DNA of 64,000 nt from UBA4582 sp964228885 (lineage in GTDB: Bacteria > Pseudomonadota > Gammaproteobacteria > Pseudomonadales > Azotimanducaceae): positions 10,212-74,211 of the forward strand of contig CAXRCG010000081.1 of the NCBI GenBank assembly GCA_964228885.1, in the 5' to 3' direction. The notes beneath the pieces are model-generated. The model did no database searches. It had not been told where the DNA came from and worked only from the letters and a program-made list of their open reading frames with translations. Within the stretch, counting starts at the first letter, position 1. Every line of letters begins with the position of its first letter. The position numbers were made by a program, and so were the translations under genes. Positions 44,370 to 53,687 of this stretch are shown piece after piece.

Positions 44370-45002
44370 ATGACTGAAACCGAACCTCAAAAATCCGGCA
44401 CGATTCGAGATCGTCAATATCAGGCGATTATCGATGCAGCGATCGAAGAATTCAGTCGCCATGGATTCCGCGCAACAAGCGTTCAGGCAATTTCAGACCG
44501 GGTTGGCACTTCTAAAGCTAACGTTCACTATTACTTCAAGAATAAAGAAACCTTGTATAGCAAAGTGCTGGACCACATTGTTGTCCTCTGGAACTCATCA
44601 TTCGACCAGATTCGGGCAGATGAGGAACCTGCGGTTGCCCTTGAGCGTATGATCAGAGCAAAAGTGCGCCTTTCTTACACCCACGCCAGCGCTTCACGGC
44701 TGTTTGCAAACGAAATTTTACAGGGCGCAGTTCACCTTGGAAATTATCTTCGTCACACGCAGCGTCAGTGGGTAAAGAACAAGGTCAGCATTATTCAATC
44801 CTGGATCGACAGCGGCAAGATGGACCCAGTCGATCCGGCGCACCTGATATTCCTCATCTGGTCCTCAACGCAGCACTATGCTGACTTCGAAACACAGGTG
44901 CTCACGATTCTCAATCGTGCAGAATACGAAGAAGAGATGATCGATGCCATCGCGGAGTTCCTTTGCCAAGTCATATTGAAAGGCTGCGGTCTGAGAGATT
45001 AA
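44370..45002 (+). CDS. TetR-family regulator, RutR-like
   Basis: A 210-residue DNA-binding repressor or activator. The HTH is in FSRHGFRATSVQAISDRVGTSKANVHYYFKNKETLY (about residues 24-60), and the ligand part (YTHASASRLFANEILQGA, then SIIQSWIDSGKMDPVDPAHLIFLIWSSTQHYADF) follows RutR of E. coli, which binds uracil or thymine and controls pyrimidine and purine breakdown. It is divergent from xdhA, so a purine or purine product as ligand is likely. Confidence 0.88.
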   Translation: MTETEPQKSGTIRDRQYQAIIDAAIEEFSRHGFRATSVQAISDRVGTSKANVHYYFKNKETLYSKVLDHIVVLWNSSFDQIRADEEPAVALERMIRAKVRLSYTHASASRLFANEILQGAVHLGNYLRHTQRQWVKNKVSIIQSWIDSGKMDPVDPAHLIFLIWSSTQHYADFETQVLTILNRAEYEEEMIDAIAEFLCQVILKGCGLRD

Positions 45003-45086
45003 ATTGCAATCAACTGCTCGATAGGTAATGGTGACTTTTAACACTGGCGCCAGACAATTATTCCGCACTTTGCAACGGGAATTAAA

Positions 45087-46469
45087 ATGAACCGTTTTAT
45101 CTTTATCACCCTTCGGGAAACCAACAATACAGCCTGTGCAATACGCGAGTCAGCGCTGAGCGCCGCGATGATTACTTCATTGATGTGCCTACAACTCGCG
45201 TTTTCTACAGCAACTTTCGCAGCCAACGACACGAGCACAAAGAAACCCTTTGAGTTGCAAGCGGGCTATAAGCAGGAAATTCAAAAGATCAAATCAGATG
45301 AAAAAGTCAGCAAAGCGCTTGCCTATGTCGCAACTGTTGTCGAACGTGCGGAAAGAGAACTGATTGAAATTACTGAGATCCCAGCCCCCCCTTTCAAAGA
45401 GACTGCTCGAGCACAGCGGTTTGCCGAAATGCTGAGAGATGCTGGCCTTACCGACGTCACGATTGACGAAGTAGGTAATGTCGTCGGGCGCCGCGCTGGC
45501 ACGCTGGGGAAACGGACGATTGCCTATAGTGGTCATCTTGATACCGTATTTCCCGAAGGCACCGACGTCACCGTTAAACATAGAGATGGTAAGATGTATG
45601 CCCCGGGTATCGGCGACAACGCCCGCGGACTCATTGCTGTGCTCGATGTACTACGCGGCATTCAGCATGCAAATATCAAGACAGAGGCAGACATCTTGAT
45701 TATTGGCAATGTCGGCGAAGAAGGGCTCGGAGATTTACGCGGCGTAAAACATCTTTTCAGAGATGGCGCACCAAGCATTGATTCATTGATTGCAATTGAC
45801 GGCGGCGACGCCCGACGAATCGTATATGGCGGCGTGGGATCACATCGCTACAAAGTCACTTTCAGAGGTCCCGGCGGGCACTCGTGGGGCCACTTTGGAC
45901 TACCCAACCCTCACCATGCACTGGGCCGAGCCATTACAAATTTTGCAAACACCGCTCCACAAGTATTATCTAGCGGTTCAAAAACAAGTTACAGCGTGGG
46001 ACGCATTGGCGGCGGGACATCAATCAACTCTATCGCTTTCGAATCTTGGATGGAAGTTGACATGCGCTCCGGGGATCAGACCAAGCTTGACGAGATCGAC
46101 AAAGTATTTCAGGTAGCCGTTCACAAAGCCCTTGATCAGGAAAACAAGGCCAAGCTAGGTGGCAATGATCTAACGGTTGATATTGAACGCGTGGGGAAAC
46201 GCCCTGCCGCACAGGGAAATAAAAGTGCAGCACTGGTGCAGCGTGCAATCGCCGCCACCCTGGCGATGGGGGTAGAACCATCCCTGGCAATCGCGTCAAC
46301 GGATGCAAACCTGCCAATATCTATGGGGATACCGGCTGTTACTATGAGTCGCGGCGGTATCAGCGGGCGCGCGCACGCACTCGATGAGTGGTGGCAAGAT
46401 GAGAAAGCCTACGTTTCGGTTCAGATCGGCATTTTAACCTTGTTGGCAGAAGCCGGCTTAGCAAACTAG
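45087..46469 (+). CDS. Exported M20-family metallopeptidase
   Basis: A 460-residue Zn peptidase with an exported amino end (a hydrophobic segment at about residues 27-46 ending TFAA). M20 motifs are SGHLDTVFPEG (metal His and Asp), APGIGDNARG, NVGEEGLGDLRG (Glu pair) and a dimerisation domain with GGHSWGHFG and INSIAFESWMEVDMRS. The last metal His is in RAHALDEWW. Likely a periplasmic di- or tripeptidase or aminoacylase. GGGAATT lies upstream of the ATG. A hairpin (46482-46518, 9-bp stem with one G-U pair) follows. Its place next to tetR gives no clear purine link. Confidence 0.87.
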   Translation: MNRFIFITLRETNNTACAIRESALSAAMITSLMCLQLAFSTATFAANDTSTKKPFELQAGYKQEIQKIKSDEKVSKALAYVATVVERAERELIEITEIPAPPFKETARAQRFAEMLRDAGLTDVTIDEVGNVVGRRAGTLGKRTIAYSGHLDTVFPEGTDVTVKHRDGKMYAPGIGDNARGLIAVLDVLRGIQHANIKTEADILIIGNVGEEGLGDLRGVKHLFRDGAPSIDSLIAIDGGDARRIVYGGVGSHRYKVTFRGPGGHSWGHFGLPNPHHALGRAITNFANTAPQVLSSGSKTSYSVGRIGGGTSINSIAFESWMEVDMRSGDQTKLDEIDKVFQVAVHKALDQENKAKLGGNDLTVDIERVGKRPAAQGNKSAALVQRAIAATLAMGVEPSLAIASTDANLPISMGIPAVTMSRGGISGRAHALDEWWQDEKAYVSVQIGILTLLAEAGLAN

Positions 46470-46674
46470 GGATAAACACAGCTGCGAAAGCCGTGGAGCG
46501 AGGCCGCGTTTCGTAGCAACAATCCCCCCCCTGCTCAAAGCCAGCAACAAACATAAGTTCCCCGTAGAACCTTGAGACCTAACAGTGCCTGTGATCGCAA
46601 AGCCAAACCTCTGGGACTCTGAATCAGAATAGGCTACCCTGAAACTTCTTTTGAGGACGTTTGACCGTAAGTAT

Positions 46675-47874
46675 ATGAGTTATCGTTGGTACATTGTCGC
46701 TACAACCCTTGTAAACCAAGCGATCAGTGTCGGCATTCTCATTTACTGCTTTGCGCTATTCGCTGTACCCTGGCTGGAGCAATATTCCGTCAGTCGCGGT
46801 ACTGCAATGCTGGCTATTTTCTCGCTGCAACTTGTCGCAGGGCTTTCCAGCCCATTGCTCGGACGACTACTTGATCAGTATCCAATAAAAAATTTGGTCA
46901 TCATTGGCGCAACCTGCATAAGCACGGGTTTGCTGACGCTATCACAGGCAACCCATTTCTGGCAGGTTGCACTTTGTTACGCCACCCTGCTACCCATAGG
47001 CATGGTACTTTGCGGCACCCTAGCCTCTCAATCTCTCGTCAGCAAATGGTTTTCTTCGGACCGCAGCATGGCGCTAGGTATCTCCGCAATGGGCACGTCT
47101 ATCGGCGGCTTCATTTTACCCTTTGTCACCGTTTGGCTTTTTGACAGCTATGATGTTGAGACGACACTCATTGCTCTGGCCATATTGTCATTTGCCGTAT
47201 TGGTTCCCTTGAACTTGGTCGTACTTAGGGCTCACCCCCCCACAGCACCAGCGCCAGCAGAAAACACGGCGAGTCTGAACACAAAAAACTGGACGAGCTC
47301 AGCGATTCTGACAACGCGTACATTTTGGATTCCAGTACTCGGTTTCATACCTGTGAACGCAGCTTTCGGTGGGGTTCAGTTCAACTTAGGCGCGTACGTT
47401 GGAGATCTAGGATTCGAGCAGCAAATAGCCGCGCAACTTATCTCTGTTACTTCAATCAGTATGATCGCCGGAAAGTTCATTTTCGGCAGCCTGGGCGACA
47501 AAGTTGATCATCGAAAACTTTACTGGCTGATGTCTGTGGCACTCGGACTATCACTCTTTTTATATCAGGGCGCTCCTAATAGGATCGAACTCACCCTAGC
47601 AGCCACGCTACAAGGTCTGGCGACAGGCGGCATGCTCCCTATGATGGGCATTATGTACGCCAGCCGGTTTGGCACCCTATCATTCGGTAAAGTCCTAGGA
47701 TTCGTTAATCTGTTTCTCATGATAGGTAGCTTTGGATCTCTCTTCAGTGGTTGGATATTCGACACCTTGCAAAGTTATGACTACGCATTCTGGACATTTT
47801 TCATACTGCTTGTGCCAGCAGCGATTGCCATGAAATGGTTGCCCGCACCGGCAAATCAAAGTGTGTCTCACTAG
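46675..47874 (+). CDS. MFS transporter, monocarboxylate/oxalate-formate type
   Basis: A 399-residue inner-membrane major facilitator with about 12 helices. SYRWYIVATTLVNQAISVGILIY and VSRGTAMLAIFSLQLVAGLSSPLLGRLLDQYP at the start, and SKWFSSDRSMALGISAMGTSIGG in helix 4, are like the oxalate/formate antiporter and monocarboxylate groups. ATG at 46675 or TTG at 46651 begins it; neither has an SD at normal distance. It is upstream of the 8-oxoguanine deaminase gene (182 bp) on the same strand, so a purine-like or acidic cargo is possible. Confidence 0.82.
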   Translation: MSYRWYIVATTLVNQAISVGILIYCFALFAVPWLEQYSVSRGTAMLAIFSLQLVAGLSSPLLGRLLDQYPIKNLVIIGATCISTGLLTLSQATHFWQVALCYATLLPIGMVLCGTLASQSLVSKWFSSDRSMALGISAMGTSIGGFILPFVTVWLFDSYDVETTLIALAILSFAVLVPLNLVVLRAHPPTAPAPAENTASLNTKNWTSSAILTTRTFWIPVLGFIPVNAAFGGVQFNLGAYVGDLGFEQQIAAQLISVTSISMIAGKFIFGSLGDKVDHRKLYWLMSVALGLSLFLYQGAPNRIELTLAATLQGLATGGMLPMMGIMYASRFGTLSFGKVLGFVNLFLMIGSFGSLFSGWIFDTLQSYDYAFWTFFILLVPAAIAMKWLPAPANQSVSH

Positions 47875-48056
47875 ATGAATAGGACAAGCCTAAATCAGGC
47901 CTACGAGTAAACCATTTGACTCCAAGACCAATGTCGATCAAGCCGCTGATGGGCGCATTGCTGCAAACAAATTGACGCAACAACAAACATTCAGCCATAA
48001 AAAAAATAGTCACATATCTGTGTCAGGGCCAGCCCCGGGTAAAGTATAATTCAGCG

Positions 48057-49427
48057 ATGGATAAAGCTGAAAGAAGCACTTGGATTAAGAATCCGCTTAA
48101 AGTCTGGACTGGAAATCAACAGCGCTCGACTCACAGCGCCGATGGCGGCATTGTGGTATTAGGCGACCAGATTGTTGAACTCGTGCCTCAAGGCGCCACG
48201 CCCACGCGCAACATCCACAACACACTGGACGCATCGGGATGTGTTGTTATACCGGGACTCATCAACTGTCATCACCATTTTTATCAAACGCTAACACGCG
48301 CATTCCCCGGCGCCCTGAATAAAGAACTGTTCGATTGGCTGGTCAGTCTCTATCCCGTCTGGGCGAATCTCACCGAAGAGGCAATCTCAGTTTCCTCGGA
48401 GCTGGCGTTGACAGAAATGTTGCTGTCGGGCTGCACAACCGCTGCGGATCACCACTATGTATTTAACGACAAAACCCAGAATGCAATTGACCAGCAAGTC
48501 GAAGCAGCCGAAAAAGTTGGTATGCGGGTCTTGCTAACCCGGGGTTCTATGAGCCTTGGAAAAGATGAGGGCGGCTTGCCACCGAACGAGGTTGTTCAAA
48601 CTGCTGATAAAATTCTGCAGGACAGCGAACGACTCATCAATGCATATCACCAACAGCATGCTGGCGCGATGGTGCAAATTGCGCTTGCGCCCTGCTCACC
48701 CTTTTCCGTTACGACCGACTTGATGAAGGACAGCGCCTCCCTAGCACGTGAACATGGTGTTCAACTACACACCCACCTCGCGGAGACTGAAGATGAAAAT
48801 GCATTTTGTCTCGACATGTTCGGACTACGCCCACTGGATTATTTGGAGTCAGTTGGCTGGCTCTCCGATGATGTCTGGCTCGCTCATGGCATCCATTTTA
48901 ATGATCAAGAAATTACCAGATTAGGCAAGGCCAAAACTGCGATATCCCACTGTCCGAGTTCAAACATGGTACTAGCATCAGGGCTTTGCCCCGCAAAAGA
49001 CCTGCAGCGGGCAGGCAGCGCTGTTGGACTTGGTGTCGACGGCTCTGCATCAAATGATTGCTCAAATCTGATGCAAGAAGTTCGCCAAGCATTCATGCTG
49101 CAGCGCCTAAAATATGGTTCGTCTGAATTCACACACCTGGATGCACTTCACCTTGGCACAAAAGGTGGCGCTGAATTAATGCGCCGGACAGACATCGGTG
49201 AATTGGCTGTCGGCAAACAAGCGGACATCGCGATTTTTAATTTGGATGAAGCTCGATTTGCCGGTGCGGGTGATCCATTGGCTGCTCTGGTACTCTGCGG
49301 CGCGCATAGGGCCGAGCATGTGATGGTTAGCGGTGAGTGGCGTGTCAGTCACGGAGAACTTGTGAGCGGGGATTTAACTGCGCTAATAGAAAAACAACGC
49401 GCCGTTGCGGTCGCTCTGACCTCTTAG
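48057..49427 (+). CDS. 8-Oxoguanine deaminase
   Basis: Deaminates 8-oxoguanine to urate. The 456-residue Zn amidohydrolase follows Pseudomonas Pa0142 closely from memory: WIKNPLKVWT at the start, PGLINCHHHFYQTLTRAFPGALNKEL (HxH-type ligands), LLSGCTTAADHHYVF, LTRGSMSLGKDEGGLPP, LAPCSPFSVTT, HTHLAETEDE, AHGIHFND and GLGVDGSASND. The CTTAADHHYVF and SMSL segments set it apart from S-adenosylhomocysteine and chlorotriazine deaminases. It brings an oxidised base straight to the PuuD substrate and so bypasses Xdh. Confidence 0.9.
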   Translation: MDKAERSTWIKNPLKVWTGNQQRSTHSADGGIVVLGDQIVELVPQGATPTRNIHNTLDASGCVVIPGLINCHHHFYQTLTRAFPGALNKELFDWLVSLYPVWANLTEEAISVSSELALTEMLLSGCTTAADHHYVFNDKTQNAIDQQVEAAEKVGMRVLLTRGSMSLGKDEGGLPPNEVVQTADKILQDSERLINAYHQQHAGAMVQIALAPCSPFSVTTDLMKDSASLAREHGVQLHTHLAETEDENAFCLDMFGLRPLDYLESVGWLSDDVWLAHGIHFNDQEITRLGKAKTAISHCPSSNMVLASGLCPAKDLQRAGSAVGLGVDGSASNDCSNLMQEVRQAFMLQRLKYGSSEFTHLDALHLGTKGGAELMRRTDIGELAVGKQADIAIFNLDEARFAGAGDPLAALVLCGAHRAEHVMVSGEWRVSHGELVSGDLTALIEKQRAVAVALTS

Positions 49428-49539
49428 TCCGGGCTTTACACGTCGGGTAAATTAATTTCCATTCTTATCCGAGGCTTTTCGACCGTCGATGTATTCATAC
49501 TATTTTTTGCAAACTTCTCAACGTTGAAATAATGTAGCC

Positions 49540-50928
49540 ATGATGATCCGACCAAACATATTTCCATTGTTATTTCTGTTATGCCTGTCTGCAAATGCCT
49601 CCGCGTTGGATCGCGAATTATCCAGATCTATTTTCGCGGAACTCATTAGCATTGATACCACGAACGAACATGGGAATACCACGCTGGCAGCACAAGCAAT
49701 GAAAAACCGGTTGTTGGCCGCCGGCATTCCCGAGCAGCACCTCTGGCTTGGCGGCTCAGCATCAGATAAACAAAATCTCGTCATAAGGATGCCAGGCAAA
49801 TCTTCCTTGAATCCAATTCTGCTGTTGGCGCACCTCGATGTGGTTGAAGCCCTTGACGCTGACTGGACCACTGCACCATTTCAACTCACCGAGAAAGACG
49901 GTTATTTCTACGGTAGAGGTACCCTAGATGACAAGTCAATGGCGGCACACTTTGTCGCCAATATGATCGAATACACACGTGAAGGCTGGCAACCGGAACG
50001 AGATATTATCGTCGCCCTAACGGCAGACGAGGAAGGCGGCAACCACAACGGCGTCCGTTGGCTACTGAAACATCACAGGGAAAAAATCGATGCCGCGCTA
50101 GCAATTAATGAGGGTGGTACAGGACTTATCATCAACGGTCGTTACAAAACCAACAATTTACAAGCAAGCGAAAAGACCTATCAGACCTACAAAATAACGG
50201 CCCGGAATGCCGGGGGACATAGTTCCCGACCCGCTAATGAAAACGCCATCTATGATCTTATCGATGCAGTCGGCGCCATTCGACAATACGAGTTTCCGTT
50301 ACAAATTAATGAAGTGACTCATGGTTTTTTCACACAAACTGCAAAGATTGTGGATCAACGCCAACTGCGGGAAGACTTAACTGCGATCACAAAAAAGCGC
50401 CCTTCAAAACGTGCGATTAAGCGATTGAGCGCGCAGCCCTATTACAATGCGCTGCTACGCACGACCTGCGTTGCGACCATGTTGAGTGCCGGGCACGCAG
50501 AAAATGCACTGCCACAGACCGCTGAGGCAACGATAAACTGCCGCATCATTCCAGGCGTTGAACCTTCCGCGATCAAAGCGCAACTGAAGAAAGTTATCGC
50601 TAACCCGGCGATCGAGATCACGTCGGTCTGGGACACGATCTGGTCATCACCCTCTAATCTCAGCCTGGTGATGCCAGACGTCGAAGCGGTGACGACTAGC
50701 ATGTGGCCAGGTGTTATCGTCGTGCCGGTGATGTCCACCGGAGGCACAGATGGCACATTCCTGCGTGCCGAGGGTATACCGACATTCGGAGTAAGCGGCA
50801 TATTTACAGATGTTGACGACAACCGGCAGCACGGCAAGGATGAACGTATCGGGGTAAAACAGTACTTCGAAGCGCAGGAGTTTATGTATCGCCTGGTCAA
50901 AAAAATTGCCGGCCGCAGCCTACCGTAG
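49540..50928 (+). CDS. Exported M20-family carboxypeptidase-like protein
   Basis: A 462-residue Zn peptidase of the M20 (carboxypeptidase PM20D1/ArgE-like) group with a signal peptide (about 1-20, ending ANASA). Motifs are LLLAHLDVVEA, FYGRGTLDDKSMAA, LTADEEGGNHNGV, the dimer domain NAGGHSSRPANENAIY and, near the end, MSTGGTDGTFLR and the closing His in NRQHGKDERI. Likely hydrolyses peptides or N-acyl amino acids in the periplasm. Its neighbour on the right is a convergent cupin gene (10 bp). Confidence 0.88.
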   Translation: MMIRPNIFPLLFLLCLSANASALDRELSRSIFAELISIDTTNEHGNTTLAAQAMKNRLLAAGIPEQHLWLGGSASDKQNLVIRMPGKSSLNPILLLAHLDVVEALDADWTTAPFQLTEKDGYFYGRGTLDDKSMAAHFVANMIEYTREGWQPERDIIVALTADEEGGNHNGVRWLLKHHREKIDAALAINEGGTGLIINGRYKTNNLQASEKTYQTYKITARNAGGHSSRPANENAIYDLIDAVGAIRQYEFPLQINEVTHGFFTQTAKIVDQRQLREDLTAITKKRPSKRAIKRLSAQPYYNALLRTTCVATMLSAGHAENALPQTAEATINCRIIPGVEPSAIKAQLKKVIANPAIEITSVWDTIWSSPSNLSLVMPDVEAVTTSMWPGVIVVPVMSTGGTDGTFLRAEGIPTFGVSGIFTDVDDNRQHGKDERIGVKQYFEAQEFMYRLVKKIAGRSLP

Positions 50929-50938
50929 GGCCATAGCA

Positions 50939-51385
50939 TTATTCCAACGACTGATAGGTCTCCCATTCAAATCGCGGCATGCAGATACTAAAAAACACTA
51001 GGTCATCATGACCATCATTGGTGATATTCTGCGGCGTACCCACTGGTATTTGCACCGTGTCGCCGGCCTTCACCTGTATTTCACTGTCACCCAAAAACAT
51101 AAGTCCCTGTCCGCTTTCCACCACATACCATTCCGCTACCGTTAAACGGTGCTTTTCAGTGGTTATGCCCTGCGGCACCCGACATCTTGCTAAAGAGAAA
51201 GCAGGGTTGCTTTGATGATTAAGGTATTCAGTCACGTGCAATCTTTCACTAGTGAGCTCTTCCGACAATGGCGCTTGGGGTTCATTTCTGCTGCTGGAAG
51301 AGCCAGCCGAAAATACTTCGCTGGTCATCTCTTTTTTTAGCAAAGCCAACAACGTGTCAGCAAACATATTATCTGTTAAAGCCAT
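50939..51385 (-). CDS. Cupin-domain protein
   Basis: A 148-residue protein with one cupin in its carboxyl half: TEKHRLTVAEWYVVESGQGLMFLGD (HRLxxxEWY metal box) and AGDTVQIPVGTPQNITNDG. The shape is that of the mannose-6-phosphate isomerase type II-like cupins, but no enzyme can be named. The first 50 residues have no known domain. GAGGAG lies upstream of the ATG. Divergent from the SDR gene, with tandem repeats in the gap. Confidence 0.83.
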   Translation of the reverse strand: MALTDNMFADTLLALLKKEMTSEVFSAGSSSSRNEPQAPLSEELTSERLHVTEYLNHQSNPAFSLARCRVPQGITTEKHRLTVAEWYVVESGQGLMFLGDSEIQVKAGDTVQIPVGTPQNITNDGHDDLVFFSICMPRFEWETYQSLE

Positions 51386-51571
51386 ATTCTCCTCGAAGAC
51401 TCATTGGCAGGTTTAGCATCTATTCAATGTTCGGATGATGCACTGACTGATAGAAAAAGTCTCGCATCTTGCTTATTTGGACTATTGGGCTGAATATAGA
51501 AGAAAATGAGCCCTGCTCAACTGTCATGAGATTCTTTGAAAAAGCGTCTGACCTAGAAGGCCTGATAGCTA

Positions 51572-51623
51572 AATAGGCCATATCAATAGAACATGCGAAT
51601 AGAACGTGTAAATAGAACAGGAA
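51572..51623 (+). repeat. Four tandem 13-bp repeats upstream of the SDR gene
   Basis: AATAGGCCATATC, AATAGAACATGCG, AATAGAACGTGTA and AATAGAACAGGAA follow each other with a strict 13-bp period; the last three share AATAGAAC. They lie in the 301-base gap between cupin (minus) and SDR (plus) genes, ending 63 bases before the SDR ATG. The rest of the gap holds nothing I recognise. Use as a regulator-binding array is inference. Confidence 0.7.
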
Positions 51624-51686
51624 AGCTAGGACGAGGGTTCAACGAACAATTATCAAAACCAATAAACATGAAAGGAATCGCTCACT

Positions 51687-52550
51687 ATGAGATTAGCTAA
51701 TCGGGTTGCAATTATTACAGGCGGTGCAAGCGGCATGGGTCTGGCCAGTGTGCTTCGATATCTAGACGAGGGAGCCTGTGTGGTTGTCGCCGACTTTAAC
51801 GAGACAACAGGTGCAGCAGCGATAGCCGCAGCAACGGCAAAGGGGTATAGCAACCAGGTCACATTTTTCAGAGCAGATGTCGCAAGCGAAGATGATATTG
51901 CCAACTTGGTAGACCACACATTGAGCCGGTTCGGCCAGCTGGACATTATGTTCAACAACGCCGGCGTCGGAGGCGCGATCGGACCCCTGACAGAGACCAC
52001 GGTAGCGTCCTGGGATTACACTTTCGACGTGTTGGCTAAAGGTGTATTTCTCGGCATCAAACATGCCGCTATCGCGATGCGCGCCGCAGGCAAAGGGGGA
52101 TCTATCATCAACACTGCGTCAATCGCTGGATTAAGTGGCGACGCAGGCCCCCTCGTTTACTCTGCAGCAAAAGCAGCTGTGATATCGTTAACAAGGTCCT
52201 CCGCCGTTGAACTCGCGCCTGACAAAATCAAAGTGAATGCAATATGTCCTGGGTTCATCGCGACCCCACTTGCAGACGGAGGCAACCCTGAAGCGACTCA
52301 AGCAAAATTCGCAACGTCTCAACCCTGGCCAGACTACGGCAGAGGCGAACACATCGCCGGTGCGGCTTTGTTTCTTGCCAGCGATGATTCAGAATTTGTC
52401 ACGGGAGAGGAGATCGTTGTCGACGGCGGCCTGACAGCAGCCGGTCCTGAACTTTCACGCAAAATGCCCAAAACCTCCGGAAGAAACGCCAAAGTGTCCG
52501 GTATTACCAAAGGATCAACAGGCGAACCGCCTGAAGTCAAAAGACTCTAA
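51687..52550 (+). CDS. Short-chain dehydrogenase/reductase
   Basis: A 287-residue classical SDR. The dinucleotide motif is TGGASGMG (residues 12-19), then NNAG, the catalytic Ser in NTASIAG, and YSAAK; the Asp in VVADF after the second strand suggests NAD preference. CPGFIATPL follows. The carboxyl end is longer than usual by about 25 residues (rich in K, G and P). AAAGGA lies upstream. Substrate unknown; it could act with the SDR and P450 downstream. Confidence 0.88.
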   Translation: MRLANRVAIITGGASGMGLASVLRYLDEGACVVVADFNETTGAAAIAAATAKGYSNQVTFFRADVASEDDIANLVDHTLSRFGQLDIMFNNAGVGGAIGPLTETTVASWDYTFDVLAKGVFLGIKHAAIAMRAAGKGGSIINTASIAGLSGDAGPLVYSAAKAAVISLTRSSAVELAPDKIKVNAICPGFIATPLADGGNPEATQAKFATSQPWPDYGRGEHIAGAALFLASDDSEFVTGEEIVVDGGLTAAGPELSRKMPKTSGRNAKVSGITKGSTGEPPEVKRL

Positions 52551-52776
52551 CCATGCAGACTTCAGATGACGAAGAAAAACATGACCGATGACAATCAAAC
52601 ATCTTAAAATTGCACCACCCGTCATGAGCACAAAGTACGAGACCAGGTGGAAGAACAGCAAATGATTTTATTAATCCCGGCAGATGCTGACGTACTGATG
52701 ATCAGTGCTGCTCTCATTTAAACCAGCAAAACCTGAAAATTTCGCGATTCTTCAACATTCACTTAGGTCAAAGCCT

Positions 52777-53568
52777 ATGTCCAACAGCATGTCCGATCCA
52801 TTTACACTCGTCGATCAAACCATTCTTGTCACCGGCGGTGGTGGTGGTATTGGTGCAGATATCGCTCGTCAGCTTGCACGCGCGGGGGCTACCGTCATCG
52901 TGCATTATCGTCACTCAGCAGAAAACGCCGAACAAGTCGTCGCGGACATTCTGGATGATGGTCATCTGGCCCTGACTATGCAGGCAGACCTGTCACAGGA
53001 GAACGAAACCCGCGGTCTCTTTAAAAAGTTGGCCGCAAGCGGGTACCACCTAAACGGGCTTGTGAACAACGCGGCGAGTATGGATGTCTGCGACCTGCAA
53101 GATATGAGCTTGGAGCAATGGCAACAAATGAATCAGACGAATATGGATAGCGCCTTTTTGACAACACAAGTATTTGCTGCGCAACCACAAATTATCGACG
53201 GTCAAAGTGCTGTGCGAGCGATCGTTAATATCGCTTCAATTGAGGGTCTAGACCCGGCACAGGGTCACAGCCATTATGCGACCAGCAAAGCCGCGATGCT
53301 GATGTTCACCAAAGCAACCGCTCTGGAACTTGGCGCTTCTGGTGTCAGGGCAAACTCAGTTTCACCAGGACTGGTCGAGCGCGAGGGGATACGGGATCAG
53401 TGGCCCGAAGGGGTTGAACGTTGGGAAGCAAAAGCACCAAGTGCCAGCATGGGCAAACCTATCGATATCGCTTACGCAGTTCAATATCTCCTGTCACCCG
53501 CAGCGGCCTGGATTACCGGGGAAAACCTCGTAGTTGACGGCGGCATGAGCGCGACGAGCCACTGGTAA
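52777..53568 (+). CDS. Short-chain dehydrogenase/reductase
   Basis: A 263-residue classical SDR with TGGGGGIG (about residues 16-23), VNNAAS, catalytic Ser in NIASIEG and YATSK, and a closing ITGENLVVDGGM. HYRHSAEN after the second strand fits NADP preference. I start at ATG 52777, as the frame upstream to 52705 is not family sequence. 226 bp after the other SDR gene, with nothing recognised between. Confidence 0.87.
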   Translation: MSNSMSDPFTLVDQTILVTGGGGGIGADIARQLARAGATVIVHYRHSAENAEQVVADILDDGHLALTMQADLSQENETRGLFKKLAASGYHLNGLVNNAASMDVCDLQDMSLEQWQQMNQTNMDSAFLTTQVFAAQPQIIDGQSAVRAIVNIASIEGLDPAQGHSHYATSKAAMLMFTKATALELGASGVRANSVSPGLVEREGIRDQWPEGVERWEAKAPSASMGKPIDIAYAVQYLLSPAAAWITGENLVVDGGMSATSHW

Positions 53569-53687
53569 GCGAAGGTTCGCCGCTTCGTTTGACTACGAGG
53601 TAAAATGTGCGACGTTATTCTTCCGCATTATTAGTGACAAATAGGTAAACTGCTTTATCAACAACGCTTAAAAACGGGAATATTACC

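Noticed and set aside
46482..46518. Hairpin after the first M20 peptidase gene as intrinsic terminator
   Set aside because: Nine-bp stem with a G-U pair and a C run rather than a T run after it.
50442..50966. 174-residue minus-strand frame inside the second M20 peptidase gene
   Set aside because: Antisense shadow of a gene with all catalytic motifs.
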